Source: an uncultured Bacteroidota bacterium (GTDB lineage Bacteria > Bacteroidota > Bacteroidia > UKL13-3). From it: DNA of 41,896 bases. The notes under the pieces were generated by a model, which saw only the letters and a list, made by a program, of their open reading frames with translations, searched no databases and was not told where the DNA came from. The DNA lies in the NCBI GenBank assembly GCA_903897855.1, contig CAIUDH010000024.1, positions 1 to 41,896 on the forward strand. Reading direction: 5' to 3'. The translations under genes were made by a program, and so were the position numbers. This document shows, piece by piece, positions 15,974-25,460 of this stretch (the first letter of the stretch is position 1; every line of letters starts with the position of its first letter).

Positions 15974-18517
15974 TTATGCCTCTCCCACATCTTCTTTTTT
16001 CTTACGGGCTTTCTTTAATTTAATTTTCAATTCTTCAGCTCCTTCTTCTAAATCGACATCCACCACATCTCCATCATTGGTGCCTGCTTTCAAAATTTCT
16101 TCTGCAATCGGGTCTTCTAAGTATTTTTGAATGGCTCGTCCTAAGGGGCGTGCACCAAACTCAGGGTCAAACCCTTTGGTTGCCAAGAATTCTTTGGCGG
16201 CATCCGACAATTTTATTTTCAATCCCAATTTCTCAATTCGGCTCAGCATTTTTTCGATAGACAGATCCAATATTTTCACAATGCTCTCTTTCTCGAGGGA
16301 TTTGAATACAATAACATCGTCGACGCGATTTAGGAACTCAGGACTAAAAAATTTCTTGAGTGCATTTTCGATAATTGATTTCGTATCACGGTCGGTATTC
16401 TCTTGTCGGGTTTGGGTACTAAATCCAACCCCTTGTCCAAAATCTTTGATTTGACGAGAGCCAATATTAGACGTCATAATGATGATCGTGTTACGAAAAT
16501 CAATTTTACGTCCCATGCTATCGGTTAAAAAACCCTCATCCAATACTTGAAGTAAAATATTAAATACTTCCGGGTGAGCCTTTTCAATTTCGTCGAGCAA
16601 AATTACAGAATAGGGTTTGCGTCTCACTTTTTCGGTAAGTTGTCCGCCTTCCTCATAGCCAATATATCCTGGAGGAGCACCTACCAAACGGCTAACGGCA
16701 AATTTCTCCATATACTCACTCATGTCAATTCTTAGTAGCGCATCTTTGGTATCGAATAAATATTCACTTAGCACTTTACTCATTTCAGTTTTACCAACCC
16801 CGGTGGGTCCTAAAAAAATAAAGGAGCCGATTGGTTTATTCGGGTCTTTTAATCCAGCACGATTACGTTGAATGGCTTTCGCCAATTTTCGCACTGCATC
16901 TTCTTGTCCGATTACCTTTAATTTTAAGTCGTCGGCCATGCTGAGGAGTTTTGTTCCTTCCCCTTGTGAAATACGTTTCACTGGAATACCTGTCATCATG
17001 GCCATCACATCGGCCACTTCATTTTCGGTCACTTTATATCTATTCGCCTTGGTTTCCTCTTCCCATTCTTTTTTTGCGTTCTCCAACTGCTCAATCATAT
17101 TCTTTTCCCGATCGCGCAGCTGAGCGGCTTCTTCATAGCGCTGACTCTTCACCACCTTGTTTTTCTCGATCTTAATCTCTTCCACCTGCTTTTCGAGATC
17201 CATTATATTTTGAGGCACATGTATATTTATAATATGAACCCTAGCCCCTACTTCATCTAATATATCAATCGCTTTATCAGGCAAATGACGATCGGTAAGA
17301 TAACGCACACTCAGATTCACGCAGGCCTCAATCGCTTCATCCGTATAGGTTACATTATGATGATCCTCGTATTTGTCTTTGATATTGTGTAATATCTCGA
17401 TACTTTCGGCAGGAGAAGCAGCGTTGATGATGACCTGTTGAAAACGACGCTCGAGTGCACCATCCTTCTCAATATACTGACGATATTCGTTGAGGGTGGT
17501 AGCTCCGATGCATTGTATTTCTCCACGTGCCAAGGCTGGCTTAAACATATTGGAAGCGTCGAGTGAACCACTGGCACCACCGGCACCCACCAAAGTATGA
17601 ATCTCGTCAATAAATACGATGACATCCGGGCTTTTTTCCAATTCTGCCATCACGGCTTTCATACGCTCTTCAAATTGGCCTCTGTATTTTGTGCCCGCCA
17701 CGAGTGACGCTAAATCGAGCATCACGATTCGTTTATTAAATAAGGTACGTGATACTTTCTTCTGAATTATGCGCAGTGCTAATCCTTCGGCAATGGCTGT
17801 TTTCCCAACTCCAGGCTCCCCAATGAGCACAGGATTGTTTTTCTTTCTTCTGGATAAAATTTGAGATACTCTTTCGATCTCCTTTTCTCTTCCCACAATG
17901 GGGTCCAATTTGCCCTCTTCAGCCAATTTAGTTAAATCTCTTCCAAAATTATCAAGTACCGGAGTTTTTGACTTTGCGGCTCCTGCTTTTCCAGGATCGG
18001 TGGCACGTCGTTCTTCACGAGGTGGGGGCATATCATCGTCATCACCACCTAGAGGAGGTAATTCACTGCGAGTTTCGTTCGTATTCGGATTCTCTAATTC
18101 GTCTTTAAATTTATTATAATCGACATTAAACTGAGATAAAATTTGCGAAGCGGTATTGAATTCGTCACGTAAAATGGCAAGCATCAAATGGTCTGTTCCA
18201 ATGACATCAGCGGCGTAGGATCGAGCTTCAAGATAGGTTACCTTGAGCGCTTTTTCGGCTGCTTTATTTAACGGAATATTGTTCACATTAGAGATTCCGT
18301 TGCCTGCGTAGTTTCGCGCGGTATCTTCGATAATTCGCTTGAGTTGCGTTAGATTCACATCAAGAGAACGTAACGTACGTATTGCCGATCCTTGGCCTTC
18401 ACGTAATAACCCCATCACAAAATGCTCAGGACCAATTTGGCTATTACCCATTCGCACTGCTTCTTCTTTAGCTAAGCTCATGACCTCTCGAACACGAGGA
18501 GAAAATTTTGCATCCAT
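15974..18517 (-). CDS. clpC: ATP-dependent Clp protease ATP-binding subunit ClpC
   Basis: An 847-residue AAA+ unfoldase that feeds substrates to ClpP. In order: two Clp-N repeats (about residues 5-145), an acidic and proline-rich linker (about 150-185), AAA domain 1 with Walker A GEPGVGKT (233-240), a UVR-type coiled middle domain with [16 protein letters not shown] domain 2 with Walker A GPTGVGKT (about 565-573), and a C-terminal D2-small domain. The GVGF loop of AAA2 is the kind that docks on ClpP. The UVR segment and the short middle domain make it ClpC rather than ClpB. A TAAATTTG element lies 47 bases upstream. No mcsA, mcsB or ctsR lies nearby. Confidence 0.95.
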   Translation of the reverse strand: MDAKFSPRVREVMSLAKEEAVRMGNSQIGPEHFVMGLLREGQGSAIRTLRSLDVNLTQLKRIIEDTARNYAGNGISNVNNIPLNKAAEKALKVTYLEARSYAADVIGTDHLMLAILRDEFNTASQILSQFNVDYNKFKDELENPNTNETRSELPPLGGDDDDMPPPREERRATDPGKAGAAKSKTPVLDNFGRDLTKLAEEGKLDPIVGREKEIERVSQILSRRKKNNPVLIGEPGVGKTAIAEGLALRIIQKKVSRTLFNKRIVMLDLASLVAGTKYRGQFEERMKAVMAELEKSPDVIVFIDEIHTLVGAGGASGSLDASNMFKPALARGEIQCIGATTLNEYRQYIEKDGALERRFQQVIINAASPAESIEILHNIKDKYEDHHNVTYTDEAIEACVNLSVRYLTDRHLPDKAIDILDEVGARVHIINIHVPQNIMDLEKQVEEIKIEKNKVVKSQRYEEAAQLRDREKNMIEQLENAKKEWEEETKANRYKVTENEVADVMAMMTGIPVKRISQGEGTKLLSMADDLKLKVIGQEDAVRKLAKAIQRNRAGLKDPNKPIGSFIFLGPTGVGKTEMSKVLSEYLFDTKDALLRIDMSEYMEKFAVSRLVGAPPGYIGYEEGGQLTEKVRRKPYSVILLDEIEKAHPEVFNILLQVLDEGFLTDSMGRKIDFRNTIIIMTSNIGSRQIKDFGQGVGFSTQTRQENTDRDTKSIIENALKKFFSPEFLNRVDDVIVFKSLEKESIVKILDLSIEKMLSRIEKLGLKIKLSDAAKEFLATKGFDPEFGARPLGRAIQKYLEDPIAEEILKAGTNDGDVVDVDLEEGAEELKIKLKKARKKKEDVGEA

Positions 18518-18563
18518 ATATTATATTTTAATTTTTTGCTTGATGATAAAAAAAGTAAGAGTT

Positions 18564-18571
18564 CAAATTTA
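18564..18571 (-). promoter_or_regulatory. -7 promoter element TAAATTTG for clpC
   Basis: Exact TAnnTTTG on the minus strand, 47 bases before the clpC ATG. No TTTG is seen at N19. The remainder of 18518-18706 shows no heat-shock CIRCE-type inverted repeat and no terminator for the next gene. Confidence 0.45.
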
Positions 18572-18706
18572 AGTGAATCTCACTAATAGGAATTTTAGTT
18601 AAGTACACAAATATCGTGGAAAAGTTTAAAATTGGACATTTTGACCTAAGAATATCAACCCATTCATCATTCATAGTGACAATAGTTCTAAGAAAGATAA
18701 TAAATG

Positions 18707-19372
18707 TCAGCGAATCACAAACTTCACATCAGCCGGAATCTCAAATTTCGACAGGGGCACCTCCACATTCTCTTCTATTTTGAAAGCTTTCATATCGGCA
18801 CTCATTTTAGTTTTTGGGTCGAAAAATGAAGTTGATAAAACAACTTCATTCCAAGTCGTGATTTTGGCATTGCCGGAGGGAAGCGTTACCAGCGTCACTT
18901 TGCATTGTTTCCCACATACCGTATCGTTAGCCAATTCGACAAACTTATACATCTGTTTCATTTTATCAATATCCTGAAACATATCCGTGCCTGCAATAAA
19001 ACGGGTAGAACTTTTTGTTTTGGTTCCTGTCATGGTCATGGTTGAGTACGTGTACACGTAACCTTCTTTGGCAATGATACTGGCGGTAAGAACCTCTTTC
19101 CCATTGGCCGGATTGGTCATAAATATTTCACGACATTGCAGCTTACCCGAATCGGTGAAATAGAGCACTTGGCGTGATTTGGCTTCCATTCCAGCCGTTT
19201 TCATGACATTGGTATAACTTATTATACTCGATTTTAAATCATACTTTTTAACAGGCACTATAATGGAATCCTGACTCACTGCGTCCTTTGGATCCTTATT
19301 AGCGCTTCCGTTACCACAATGCAGATTGACAAACAAGAAGAGTACAACCAAGACCGAAAGGAAAAATTTCAT
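18707..19372 (-). CDS. Exported protein of unknown function, possible lipoprotein
   Basis: A 221-residue protein with a signal peptide (MKFFLSVLVVLFLFVNLHC). C19 could be a lipid anchor, but the preceding NLH does not fit a normal lipobox, so a soluble periplasmic form is possible. The mature part is beta-rich, with repeated SxxTxT text around residues 105-125, a pair of cysteines in VCGKQCKVTL that could form a disulfide, and the ending VPLSKFEIPADVKFVIR. The last phrase resembles the end of DUF4412-like Bacteroidota proteins, but this is a weak similarity from memory. It is divergent from the Rrf2 gene, with 220 bases between. Confidence 0.55.
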   Translation of the reverse strand: MKFFLSVLVVLFLFVNLHCGNGSANKDPKDAVSQDSIIVPVKKYDLKSSIISYTNVMKTAGMEAKSRQVLYFTDSGKLQCREIFMTNPANGKEVLTASIIAKEGYVYTYSTMTMTGTKTKSSTRFIAGTDMFQDIDKMKQMYKFVELANDTVCGKQCKVTLVTLPSGNAKITTWNEVVLSTSFFDPKTKMSADMKAFKIEENVEVPLSKFEIPADVKFVIR

Positions 19373-19413
19373 ATTAATACATCGATTATAATTAAAAATA
19401 TTCAGCTCTTCCG

Positions 19414-19433
19414 TTTCGAGTCATCGCTCGAAA
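19414..19433. repeat. 20-base palindrome in the divergent spacer
   Basis: TTTCGAG and CTCGAAA flank TCATCG, a perfect 7-base inverted repeat. It lies 41 bases upstream of the secreted-protein gene and 160 bases before the Rrf2 gene. It could be an operator for the minus-strand gene; no regulator is known. Confidence 0.4.
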
Positions 19434-19559
19434 AATCAGGGCTCACAGATGGCAACATTAATAAATTAATTCAGAATTGAATGACAGTTTATTTCAACAC
19501 CCAAAATAAAATCAAAAATAAAATCAAAAAAAGAATTAAAACTCTTTATATTTCAAAAA

Positions 19560-19587
19560 AAATATTATTTTCGCCATTATAATATTT
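19560..19587 (+). promoter_or_regulatory. AT-rich palindrome over the Rrf2 gene promoter (candidate autoregulatory operator)
   Basis: AAATATTAT (19560-19568) and ATAATATTT (19579-19587) form a perfect 9-base inverted repeat around 10 bases. A -7-like TATTTTCG (19566-19573) lies inside it, and the ATG is only 6 bases beyond. Rrf2 proteins bind AT-rich palindromes as dimers and often repress their own gene, so this is a sensible operator; AT-rich background makes chance possible. Confidence 0.45.
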
Positions 19588-19592
19588 CAATA

Positions 19593-20027
19593 ATGTTTTC
19601 AAAATCGTGTGAATATGCAATTAAGGCAATGATTTTTATTGCACAAAAATCAACGGATGAGTCGCGTGTAGGAATCAATGAAATTGCAATTGGTACAGCT
19701 TCACCAAAACATTTTATTGCAAAAATAATGCAAGACTTAAGTCGGAGAAAACTAGTTCATTCCATAAAGGGGCCTAATGGTGGGTTTTATATGGATAAAC
19801 AAGACCTTATGAACAGTATTGCCACGATCGTAAAAGCCATCGATGGTGACAAACTTTACTTGGATTGTGTATTGGGATTAAAAGCATGTTCGGAAATAAA
19901 TCCTTGTCCTGTGCATTTCGAATTCAAGGAAATCAAAAAGAACCTCATTAGTATGATTGAAAACAATACCATTGCTGATTTTAAAACGAAACTGGATTCT
20001 GGAGAGTTTTTTCTCAAAAATATTTAA
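19593..20027 (+). CDS. Rrf2-family transcriptional regulator with Fe-S cysteines
   Basis: A 144-residue winged-helix regulator. The N-terminus SCEYAIKAMIFIAQ and the recognition region around SPKHFIAKIMQDLSRRKLV, then the wing GPNGGFYM, are typical of IscR/NsrR/RsrR. Three cysteines, C92, C99 and C105 (C-x6-C-x5-C), form the cluster-binding loop, close to but not the same as the spacing of IscR or NsrR, so a redox- or NO-sensitive Fe-S cluster is expected. It stands at the head of the usp-cco locus on the same strand, so control of the cbb3 oxidase is likely but inferred. The target cannot be named as NsrR. Confidence 0.88.
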   Translation: MFSKSCEYAIKAMIFIAQKSTDESRVGINEIAIGTASPKHFIAKIMQDLSRRKLVHSIKGPNGGFYMDKQDLMNSIATIVKAIDGDKLYLDCVLGLKACSEINPCPVHFEFKEIKKNLISMIENNTIADFKTKLDSGEFFLKNI

Positions 20028-20072
20028 TATCATCACACCCTAAACGATACCGAGAAATACCCCTCCGAAAAA

Positions 20073-20516
20073 GTGAAGCAGTTCAAAAAAATACTTTGTG
20101 CATACGATTTTTCTGATTATGCAGAGGAGGCTTTACTTTATGCCCTAAAAATGTCAGATCCTCACACCGTACTGACACTTCTTAATATTATTCAAGTACC
20201 TTATATTATCGACCCGAATGGATTTACTTATTTTGAGGTGAAGTCGGAGGAAATCAAAACAACAACACAGGAAGCCCTTCAACTCAAAATAGCAGAAATT
20301 AAAAAAAAATTCACTGATATTCAATGTGATTTTCTTCTTGAAATAGGAAATGACCCGTCAGAATTAATACTTAAAATACAGCATGATGGTGATTTTGATT
20401 TAATTGTAATGGGATCGCATGGACGAAAAGGTTTCGGCCGATTGCTGATGGGCAGTGTCTCCGAATCGGTGATGAGAGAGGCCACTTGCCCGGTAATGAT
20501 CATAAAGAGCAAATGA
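20073..20516 (+). CDS. Universal stress protein A family protein
   Basis: A 147-residue single-domain Usp. The C-terminal motif GSHGRKGFGRLLMGS fits G-x2-G-x9-G-S, the ATP-binding subtype. The gene starts with GTG: the reading MKQFKKILCAYDFSDYA is the normal Usp beginning and no ATG is available in place. Its TGA overlaps the ccoI ATG (ATGA at 20513-20516), so the two are translationally coupled. Usp proteins accompany cbb3 loci in several phyla under low-oxygen control; its precise job is unknown. Confidence 0.9.
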   Translation: MKQFKKILCAYDFSDYAEEALLYALKMSDPHTVLTLLNIIQVPYIIDPNGFTYFEVKSEEIKTTTQEALQLKIAEIKKKFTDIQCDFLLEIGNDPSELILKIQHDGDFDLIVMGSHGRKGFGRLLMGSVSESVMREATCPVMIIKSK

Positions 20517-22942
20517 GTACCAACAAGAATACAATCATAAACAATAAAGCCTGTTTCCACTGTGGTGATGATTGCCCCAATGACAGTGTTTTTATTGGCG
20601 AAAACCATTTCTGTTGTAATGGCTGTAAATCGGTATTCGAGATTTTAAATGAACACGATTTATGTACTTACTATAGTTTAAATTCCACCCCTGGAATAGG
20701 GCAGAAAAACGAAATCAGAAAAGACAAGTTTCAATTTTTGGACAACAAGGATATCCAGAAAAAATTAATACAATTCACCAATGGCAAGCAAACACAACTC
20801 ACACTTTATTTGCCTCAAATACATTGTAGTAGCTGCTTATGGCTTTTAGAGAATATTCATTTACTGAATGCCGGCATTCAAAATGCGAACGTGAATTTTT
20901 CAAAGAAAGAAATTTTTATTGTTTTTGAAGAAGAGAAGACCACCCTTCGGGAAGTAGTAGAAACGCTTACCAAAATTGGTTATGAACCGCATCTAAGTTT
21001 AAACGATGTTTCCACGCGTCAGAGTAACAAAACCGACAGAACACGATGGTATAAGATTGGGCTAGCCGGTTTTTGTTTTGGCAACATCATGATGATGAGT
21101 TTTGCCGATTACCTCTCCTTCTCGAACGAAGTTGAACCTAAGATTCAACTTTATTTTAAAGGATTAAGCATCTTACTTGCCTTGCCTGTATTGTTTTACT
21201 CGGCATCCGAGTTTTTTGTTTCGGCTTGGAATGGTATTAAAAACAAATATCTCAATATCGATTTGCCTGTGGCGTTGGCTATCGTAATTACTTTTGTTCG
21301 TAGTATTTATGAAATTTCGAGTCGGGCAGGCACCGGCTACCTCGATAGTATGAGCGGCATTGTGTTTTTTATGCTTATTGGCCGATGGCTCCAATCGAGA
21401 ACCTATCAAACAATTTCGTTCGACCGCGATTACAAGTCTTTTTTCCCAATAGCCCTAAATGTGATTAAAGAGGGGGTCATTACACCTACTGAAATTTCAA
21501 AAGTTAAGATTAACGATATTATTCAAATTCACTCCAATGAAATTATTCCGGTGGATGCCATTCTTTCGAAAGGAGGCGCCAATATTGATTACAGTTTTGT
21601 GAGTGGAGAAAGTTTACCCGTACAAATAAAAATAGGCGAAATGATTTATGCCGGGGGTAAGCAACTTGAAGGCCTTCTCGAACTCATTGTGGTAAAAGAA
21701 GTTTCACAAAGTTACCTCACCAATTTGTGGAATAACCCGATTTTCAACAAGAAAGACTCGATCAAGAAAAGCAGCTATGATACCATTGGAAAATACTTCA
21801 CCTATGTTGTTTTGATGCTAGGCTTGGTAGCCGGAATTTACTGGGGGTTTCAGGGAGAAACGAAACTGATGTGGAATGCAATCACCACGGTATTGATTGT
21901 GGCCTGCCCATGTGCTCTACTACTCTCCCAAAACTACACCAATGGTAATATTCTTAGAATTTTTGGACTCAATAAATTTTATTTGCGTTCCCCTGAAATT
22001 ATTGAAAAGCTCTCTAAAATAAACCATATTGTACTCGATAAAACCGGAACGCTTACACAGGCCGACAGTAACAGTGTTCGATACACCGGCAAAGTGCTGA
22101 CGGAGGAAGTGAAATCGTATATCTCCTCGCTTGTTAAACAATCCTCTCATCCAGCTAGCAAACTCGTAGCCCATTTTTTGAATATTATAAATTCAGAAGA
22201 TATCACTAATTTTAAGGAAACAGAAGGACAGGGTATTGAAGGCTGGATTCATGAACACCATATCAAGTTGGGTTCATCCAAATTTATCGGAGGCGAATAT
22301 TTTGCAAATGTAGAAGGTTCTAAAGTCGTGTTTCAGATGGATGATGAAATTTGGGGGGAGTTTCTCATCACCAATAAATATCGTTTTGGAGTTACCAAAT
22401 TAGTTCAGTCGCTAAAACAAGAATACACCCTCTCTTTAATTTCCGGCGACAATGACACAGAATTAAGAAATGTAGTCGACCTCCTGGGGAAAGACAGTGA
22501 AGTGCTTTTCAATCAAAGTCCTCTCGAAAAGTTAAATTATATCAAGCAATTACAATCCAATCATGAGCTGCGAGTGATGATGGTGGGTGATGGATTAAAT
22601 GATGCAGGAGCTTTAAAACAAAGTTCTATTGGCTTGGCCGTAACCGATTCAGGCAACAACTTTACGCCTTCGTCCGACTGCATTATTGAAGCTTCTAAAC
22701 TCACCCGGTTAGATACTTTTTTGAAATTTGCAAAAGAAGGAAGAAAAATTATTTTGTTTAGTTTTACGATCTCAGCCATGTATAATGTCATCGGATTGTA
22801 TTTTGCCATTCAAGGAGTGTTGTCGCCCGTAATTGCGGCCATCTTAATGCCTTGCAGCTCTATCACAATTATATTATTAACTTATGGGCTCACCGAATTA
22901 GCGGCTTATCGGTTTAATTTAAAAGAAGAAATAACCAATTAA
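20513..22942 (+). CDS. ccoI: Copper-exporting P1B-type ATPase for cbb3 oxidase assembly
   Basis: An 809-residue heavy-metal P-type ATPase that moves Cu(I) out of the cytoplasm to supply CuB of the cbb3 oxidase. In order: an N-terminal cysteine-rich domain (C14, C17, C21 and the CCNGC group), a metal-binding domain with CSSC at about 105, the membrane metal site CPC at about 464 (ACPCALLLSQN), the phosphorylation motif DKTGTLT at about 509, the SSHP nucleotide-binding motif, and GDGLNDAGAL at about 692. A frame also opens at 20486, but the ATG at 20513 gives the usual ATGA overlap with the Usp gene and is preferred. ccoS follows after 46 bases. Confidence 0.93.
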   Translation: MSTNKNTIINNKACFHCGDDCPNDSVFIGENHFCCNGCKSVFEILNEHDLCTYYSLNSTPGIGQKNEIRKDKFQFLDNKDIQKKLIQFTNGKQTQLTLYLPQIHCSSCLWLLENIHLLNAGIQNANVNFSKKEIFIVFEEEKTTLREVVETLTKIGYEPHLSLNDVSTRQSNKTDRTRWYKIGLAGFCFGNIMMMSFADYLSFSNEVEPKIQLYFKGLSILLALPVLFYSASEFFVSAWNGIKNKYLNIDLPVALAIVITFVRSIYEISSRAGTGYLDSMSGIVFFMLIGRWLQSRTYQTISFDRDYKSFFPIALNVIKEGVITPTEISKVKINDIIQIHSNEIIPVDAILSKGGANIDYSFVSGESLPVQIKIGEMIYAGGKQLEGLLELIVVKEVSQSYLTNLWNNPIFNKKDSIKKSSYDTIGKYFTYVVLMLGLVAGIYWGFQGETKLMWNAITTVLIVACPCALLLSQNYTNGNILRIFGLNKFYLRSPEIIEKLSKINHIVLDKTGTLTQADSNSVRYTGKVLTEEVKSYISSLVKQSSHPASKLVAHFLNIINSEDITNFKETEGQGIEGWIHEHHIKLGSSKFIGGEYFANVEGSKVVFQMDDEIWGEFLITNKYRFGVTKLVQSLKQEYTLSLISGDNDTELRNVVDLLGKDSEVLFNQSPLEKLNYIKQLQSNHELRVMMVGDGLNDAGALKQSSIGLAVTDSGNNFTPSSDCIIEASKLTRLDTFLKFAKEGRKIILFSFTISAMYNVIGLYFAIQGVLSPVIAAILMPCSSITIILLTYGLTELAAYRFNLKEEITN

Positions 22943-22988
22943 ATATATCTATGTTCAAACCTTCAATCAACCCATTAAACTTTTCAAC

Positions 22989-23144
22989 ATGAGTGTAATT
23001 ATTATCTTACTAACGGTGAGTATTTGTATCGCGGGAGCGTTCCTACTTGCCTTTTTATGGAGCGTAAAAGACGGGCAATTTGACGACATTCAAAGTCCGG
23101 CTGAAAGAATCCTATTTAACAACAAATTTAACAACGAGCAATAA
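22989..23144 (+). CDS. ccoS: cbb3-type oxidase assembly protein CcoS
   Basis: A 51-residue single-span membrane protein, MSVIIILLTVSICIAG at the start, then FLWSVKDGQFDDIQSPAERI. The motif WSVKxGQFDDxxxPAxRIL is the CcoS signature. CcoS is needed for cofactor insertion into cbb3 oxidase in Rhodobacter. It lies between ccoI and ccoNO, only 3 bases before the latter, the standard place. Confidence 0.93.
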   Translation: MSVIIILLTVSICIAGAFLLAFLWSVKDGQFDDIQSPAERILFNNKFNNEQ

Positions 23145-23147
23145 AAA

Positions 23148-25274
23148 ATGAGTTTAGAAAAATTTTACTACGACAACAAATTCCCTAAATTATTTGCAAT
23201 CGCCTGCATTTTTTGGGGTACTGTAGGAATGCTATTGGGGGTGATTATCGCCTTTCAGTTGGCATTTCCAATTCTTAATTTTAGCGAATACTTTCCGCAT
23301 TTAGCCTTTGGGCGTTTGCGCCCGGTGCACACCAATGCGGTGATCTTTGCTTTTGTGGGGAATGGTATTTTTACGGGAATCTACTATGCACTCCCCCGGT
23401 TACTTAAAACCCCGATGTGGAGTAAGAAACTTGGTGCAATTCACTTCTGGGGCTGGCAATTTATTATTGTTTGTGCGGCAGTTTCCTTACTTATGGGCTT
23501 CACCACAGGAAAAGAATATGCCGAATTAGAATGGCCTATTGATATCATGATAACCTTAATTTGGGTTGTCTTTGGATTCAATATGTTTGCTACGATCCTT
23601 ACCAGAAGGGAGAGACATCTTTATGTAGCCATCTGGTTCTTTATTGCCTCTTGGGTTACTGTAGCCATGTTACATATCGTAAATTCAATTGAATTTCCAG
23701 TATCGATGATGAAAAGTTATTCATGGTATGCGGGAGTTCAGGATGCTTTAGTACAATGGTGGTATGGTCATAATGCAGTAGCCTTCTTTTTAACGACACC
23801 TTACTTAGGCTTGATGTATTACTTCTTGCCTAAAGCAGCTGATCGCCCAGTTTACTCTTATCGGTTAAGTATCTTACACTTTTGGAGTTTGATATTTCTT
23901 TACATTTGGGCTGGGCCACACCATTTATTATACACGGCTTTACCCGATTGGGCTCAATCGTTAGGTACCGCATTCTCAATTATGCTAATATTACCTAGTT
24001 GGGGAGGTATGCTTAATGGCTTATTTACCTTACGTGGTGCCTGGGACAAAGTTCGTGAAGAGCCTGTGTTGAAGTTTTTTGTGGTTGCCGTAACCTGTTA
24101 TGGTATGAGCACCTTCGAAGGCCCCATGTTAGCCTTAAAAAACGTGAATGCCATCTCGCACTATAGCGATTGGACGGTAGCACACGTGCATATCGGCGCA
24201 CTTGGATGGAACGGTTTTTTAACCTTTGGTATGATGTATTGGTTAATACCAAAATTGTTTAATACTACCCTTTATTCTAAAAAATTAGCCTCTACTCATT
24301 TCTGGATAGGTACCTTAGGAATCTTACTTTATGCTGTACCTATGTATTGGAGTTCGTTTCGTTCTTACTTTATGATGAAGGCCTTCACTCCGGAAGGACA
24401 ATTACAATATCAGTTTATTGACATCGTACAAACCATCATCCCTTTCTATGTTATGAGAGCCATTGGGGGTACGATATTCCTTACGGGGGTCATTCTCATG
24501 ATTTACAATCTAATCAAAACAGCAAAATCTGGATCCTTTGTGAGGGAGGAAGAAGCCGAAGCTGCCCCTTTAGTGAAGGAATATCAGGCCCCATCGGGCT
24601 CTATGTGGCATAGTGTCATTGAGAGAAAACCCATTTTGTTGCTGGTGCTTAGTTTAGTGGTTGTGGGCATCGGGGGCTTGGTCGAATTAATACCTACCTT
24701 TTTAGTGAAAGAGAATATCCCTACCATTTCCTCCGTTAAGCCTTATACGCCATTGGAGTTGCAAGGAAGAGATATCTATATTCGTGAAGGTTGTTATAAT
24801 TGCCACTCGCAAATGATTCGCCCTTTCCGCTACGAAGTAGCTCGTTATGGTGAATATTCGAAAGCCGGTGAATTTGTATACGACCATCCATTTCAATGGG
24901 GAAGTAAGCGTACAGGCCCTGATTTAGCGCGTATCGGAGGAAAATATGGTGATGCTTGGCATTTTAATCACATGCTCGAACCGAGTTCTATGTCGCCTGG
25001 ATCTATTATGCCATCCTATCCATCACTCTTTGCAAACCTGATTGAAAAGGGTAGCACGAATTCTAAAATTCACGCCATGCGTAAGATGGGGGTACCTTAT
25101 CCTGAAGGTTATGAAGCTAATGCTAACAGTGATTTAGAAGCGCAAGCAAAAACTATCGCAGATAACTTATCGGCCAATAATAAAATTACCATTTCGAGTG
25201 ATAAAGAAATTATTGCCTTGATAGGATATTTACAACGTGTAGGAAAAGACATTAAATTAGAGCCAAAAAAATAA
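23148..25274 (+). CDS. ccoNO: cbb3-type cytochrome c oxidase, fused subunits I and II (CcoN-CcoO)
   Basis: A 708-residue fusion. Residues 1 to about 470 are CcoN, the 12-helix haem-copper subunit: ligand histidines are visible in RPVHTNAVIFAF, WWYGHNAVAFFLT, AGPHHLLYTALPDWAQ and VAHVHIGALGWNG. A charged, alanine-rich linker (about 475-495) leads to CcoO, with one anchor helix (LLLVLSLVVVGIGGLVELI) and a haem c site C549-YN-C552-H553 within REGCYNCHSQMIRPF; methionines for the sixth ligand follow. The enzyme reduces O2 to water with high affinity. The fusion is common in Bacteroidota; separate genes are usual in Proteobacteria. Confidence 0.96.
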   Translation: MSLEKFYYDNKFPKLFAIACIFWGTVGMLLGVIIAFQLAFPILNFSEYFPHLAFGRLRPVHTNAVIFAFVGNGIFTGIYYALPRLLKTPMWSKKLGAIHFWGWQFIIVCAAVSLLMGFTTGKEYAELEWPIDIMITLIWVVFGFNMFATILTRRERHLYVAIWFFIASWVTVAMLHIVNSIEFPVSMMKSYSWYAGVQDALVQWWYGHNAVAFFLTTPYLGLMYYFLPKAADRPVYSYRLSILHFWSLIFLYIWAGPHHLLYTALPDWAQSLGTAFSIMLILPSWGGMLNGLFTLRGAWDKVREEPVLKFFVVAVTCYGMSTFEGPMLALKNVNAISHYSDWTVAHVHIGALGWNGFLTFGMMYWLIPKLFNTTLYSKKLASTHFWIGTLGILLYAVPMYWSSFRSYFMMKAFTPEGQLQYQFIDIVQTIIPFYVMRAIGGTIFLTGVILMIYNLIKTAKSGSFVREEEAEAAPLVKEYQAPSGSMWHSVIERKPILLLVLSLVVVGIGGLVELIPTFLVKENIPTISSVKPYTPLELQGRDIYIREGCYNCHSQMIRPFRYEVARYGEYSKAGEFVYDHPFQWGSKRTGPDLARIGGKYGDAWHFNHMLEPSSMSPGSIMPSYPSLFANLIEKGSTNSKIHAMRKMGVPYPEGYEANANSDLEAQAKTIADNLSANNKITISSDKEIIALIGYLQRVGKDIKLEPKK

Positions 25275-25283
25275 TCTAAAATC

Positions 25284-25448
25284 ATGAAGTTCTCAACCTA
25301 CCTAGAGCAAATCACTGGAGTAAGCATTTATCCACTTATTTCACTTGTTTTATTCGTTGCTTTTTTTGTTTTAATCACCTACTGGATGTACAGTATCGAT
25401 AAAAATGAAATTGAACGAATAGAACGACTACCCTTGGATGACAAATAA
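25284..25448 (+). CDS. ccoQ: CcoQ-like small subunit of cbb3 oxidase
   Basis: A 54-residue protein with one membrane helix (PLISLVLFVAFFVLITYWMY) and a short charged tail ending RLPLDDK. Sequence similarity among CcoQ proteins is low; the call rests on size, the single helix and position between ccoNO (9 bases upstream) and ccoP (12 bases downstream). CcoQ stabilises the oxidase in other bacteria. Confidence 0.8.
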   Translation: MKFSTYLEQITGVSIYPLISLVLFVAFFVLITYWMYSIDKNEIERIERLPLDDK

Positions 25449-25460
25449 ATTATAGAATAT

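Noticed and set aside
20486-20512. Upstream start for ccoI at 20486
   Set aside because: It adds nine residues that overlap the usp gene further; the ATG at 20513 gives the standard ATGA coupling.
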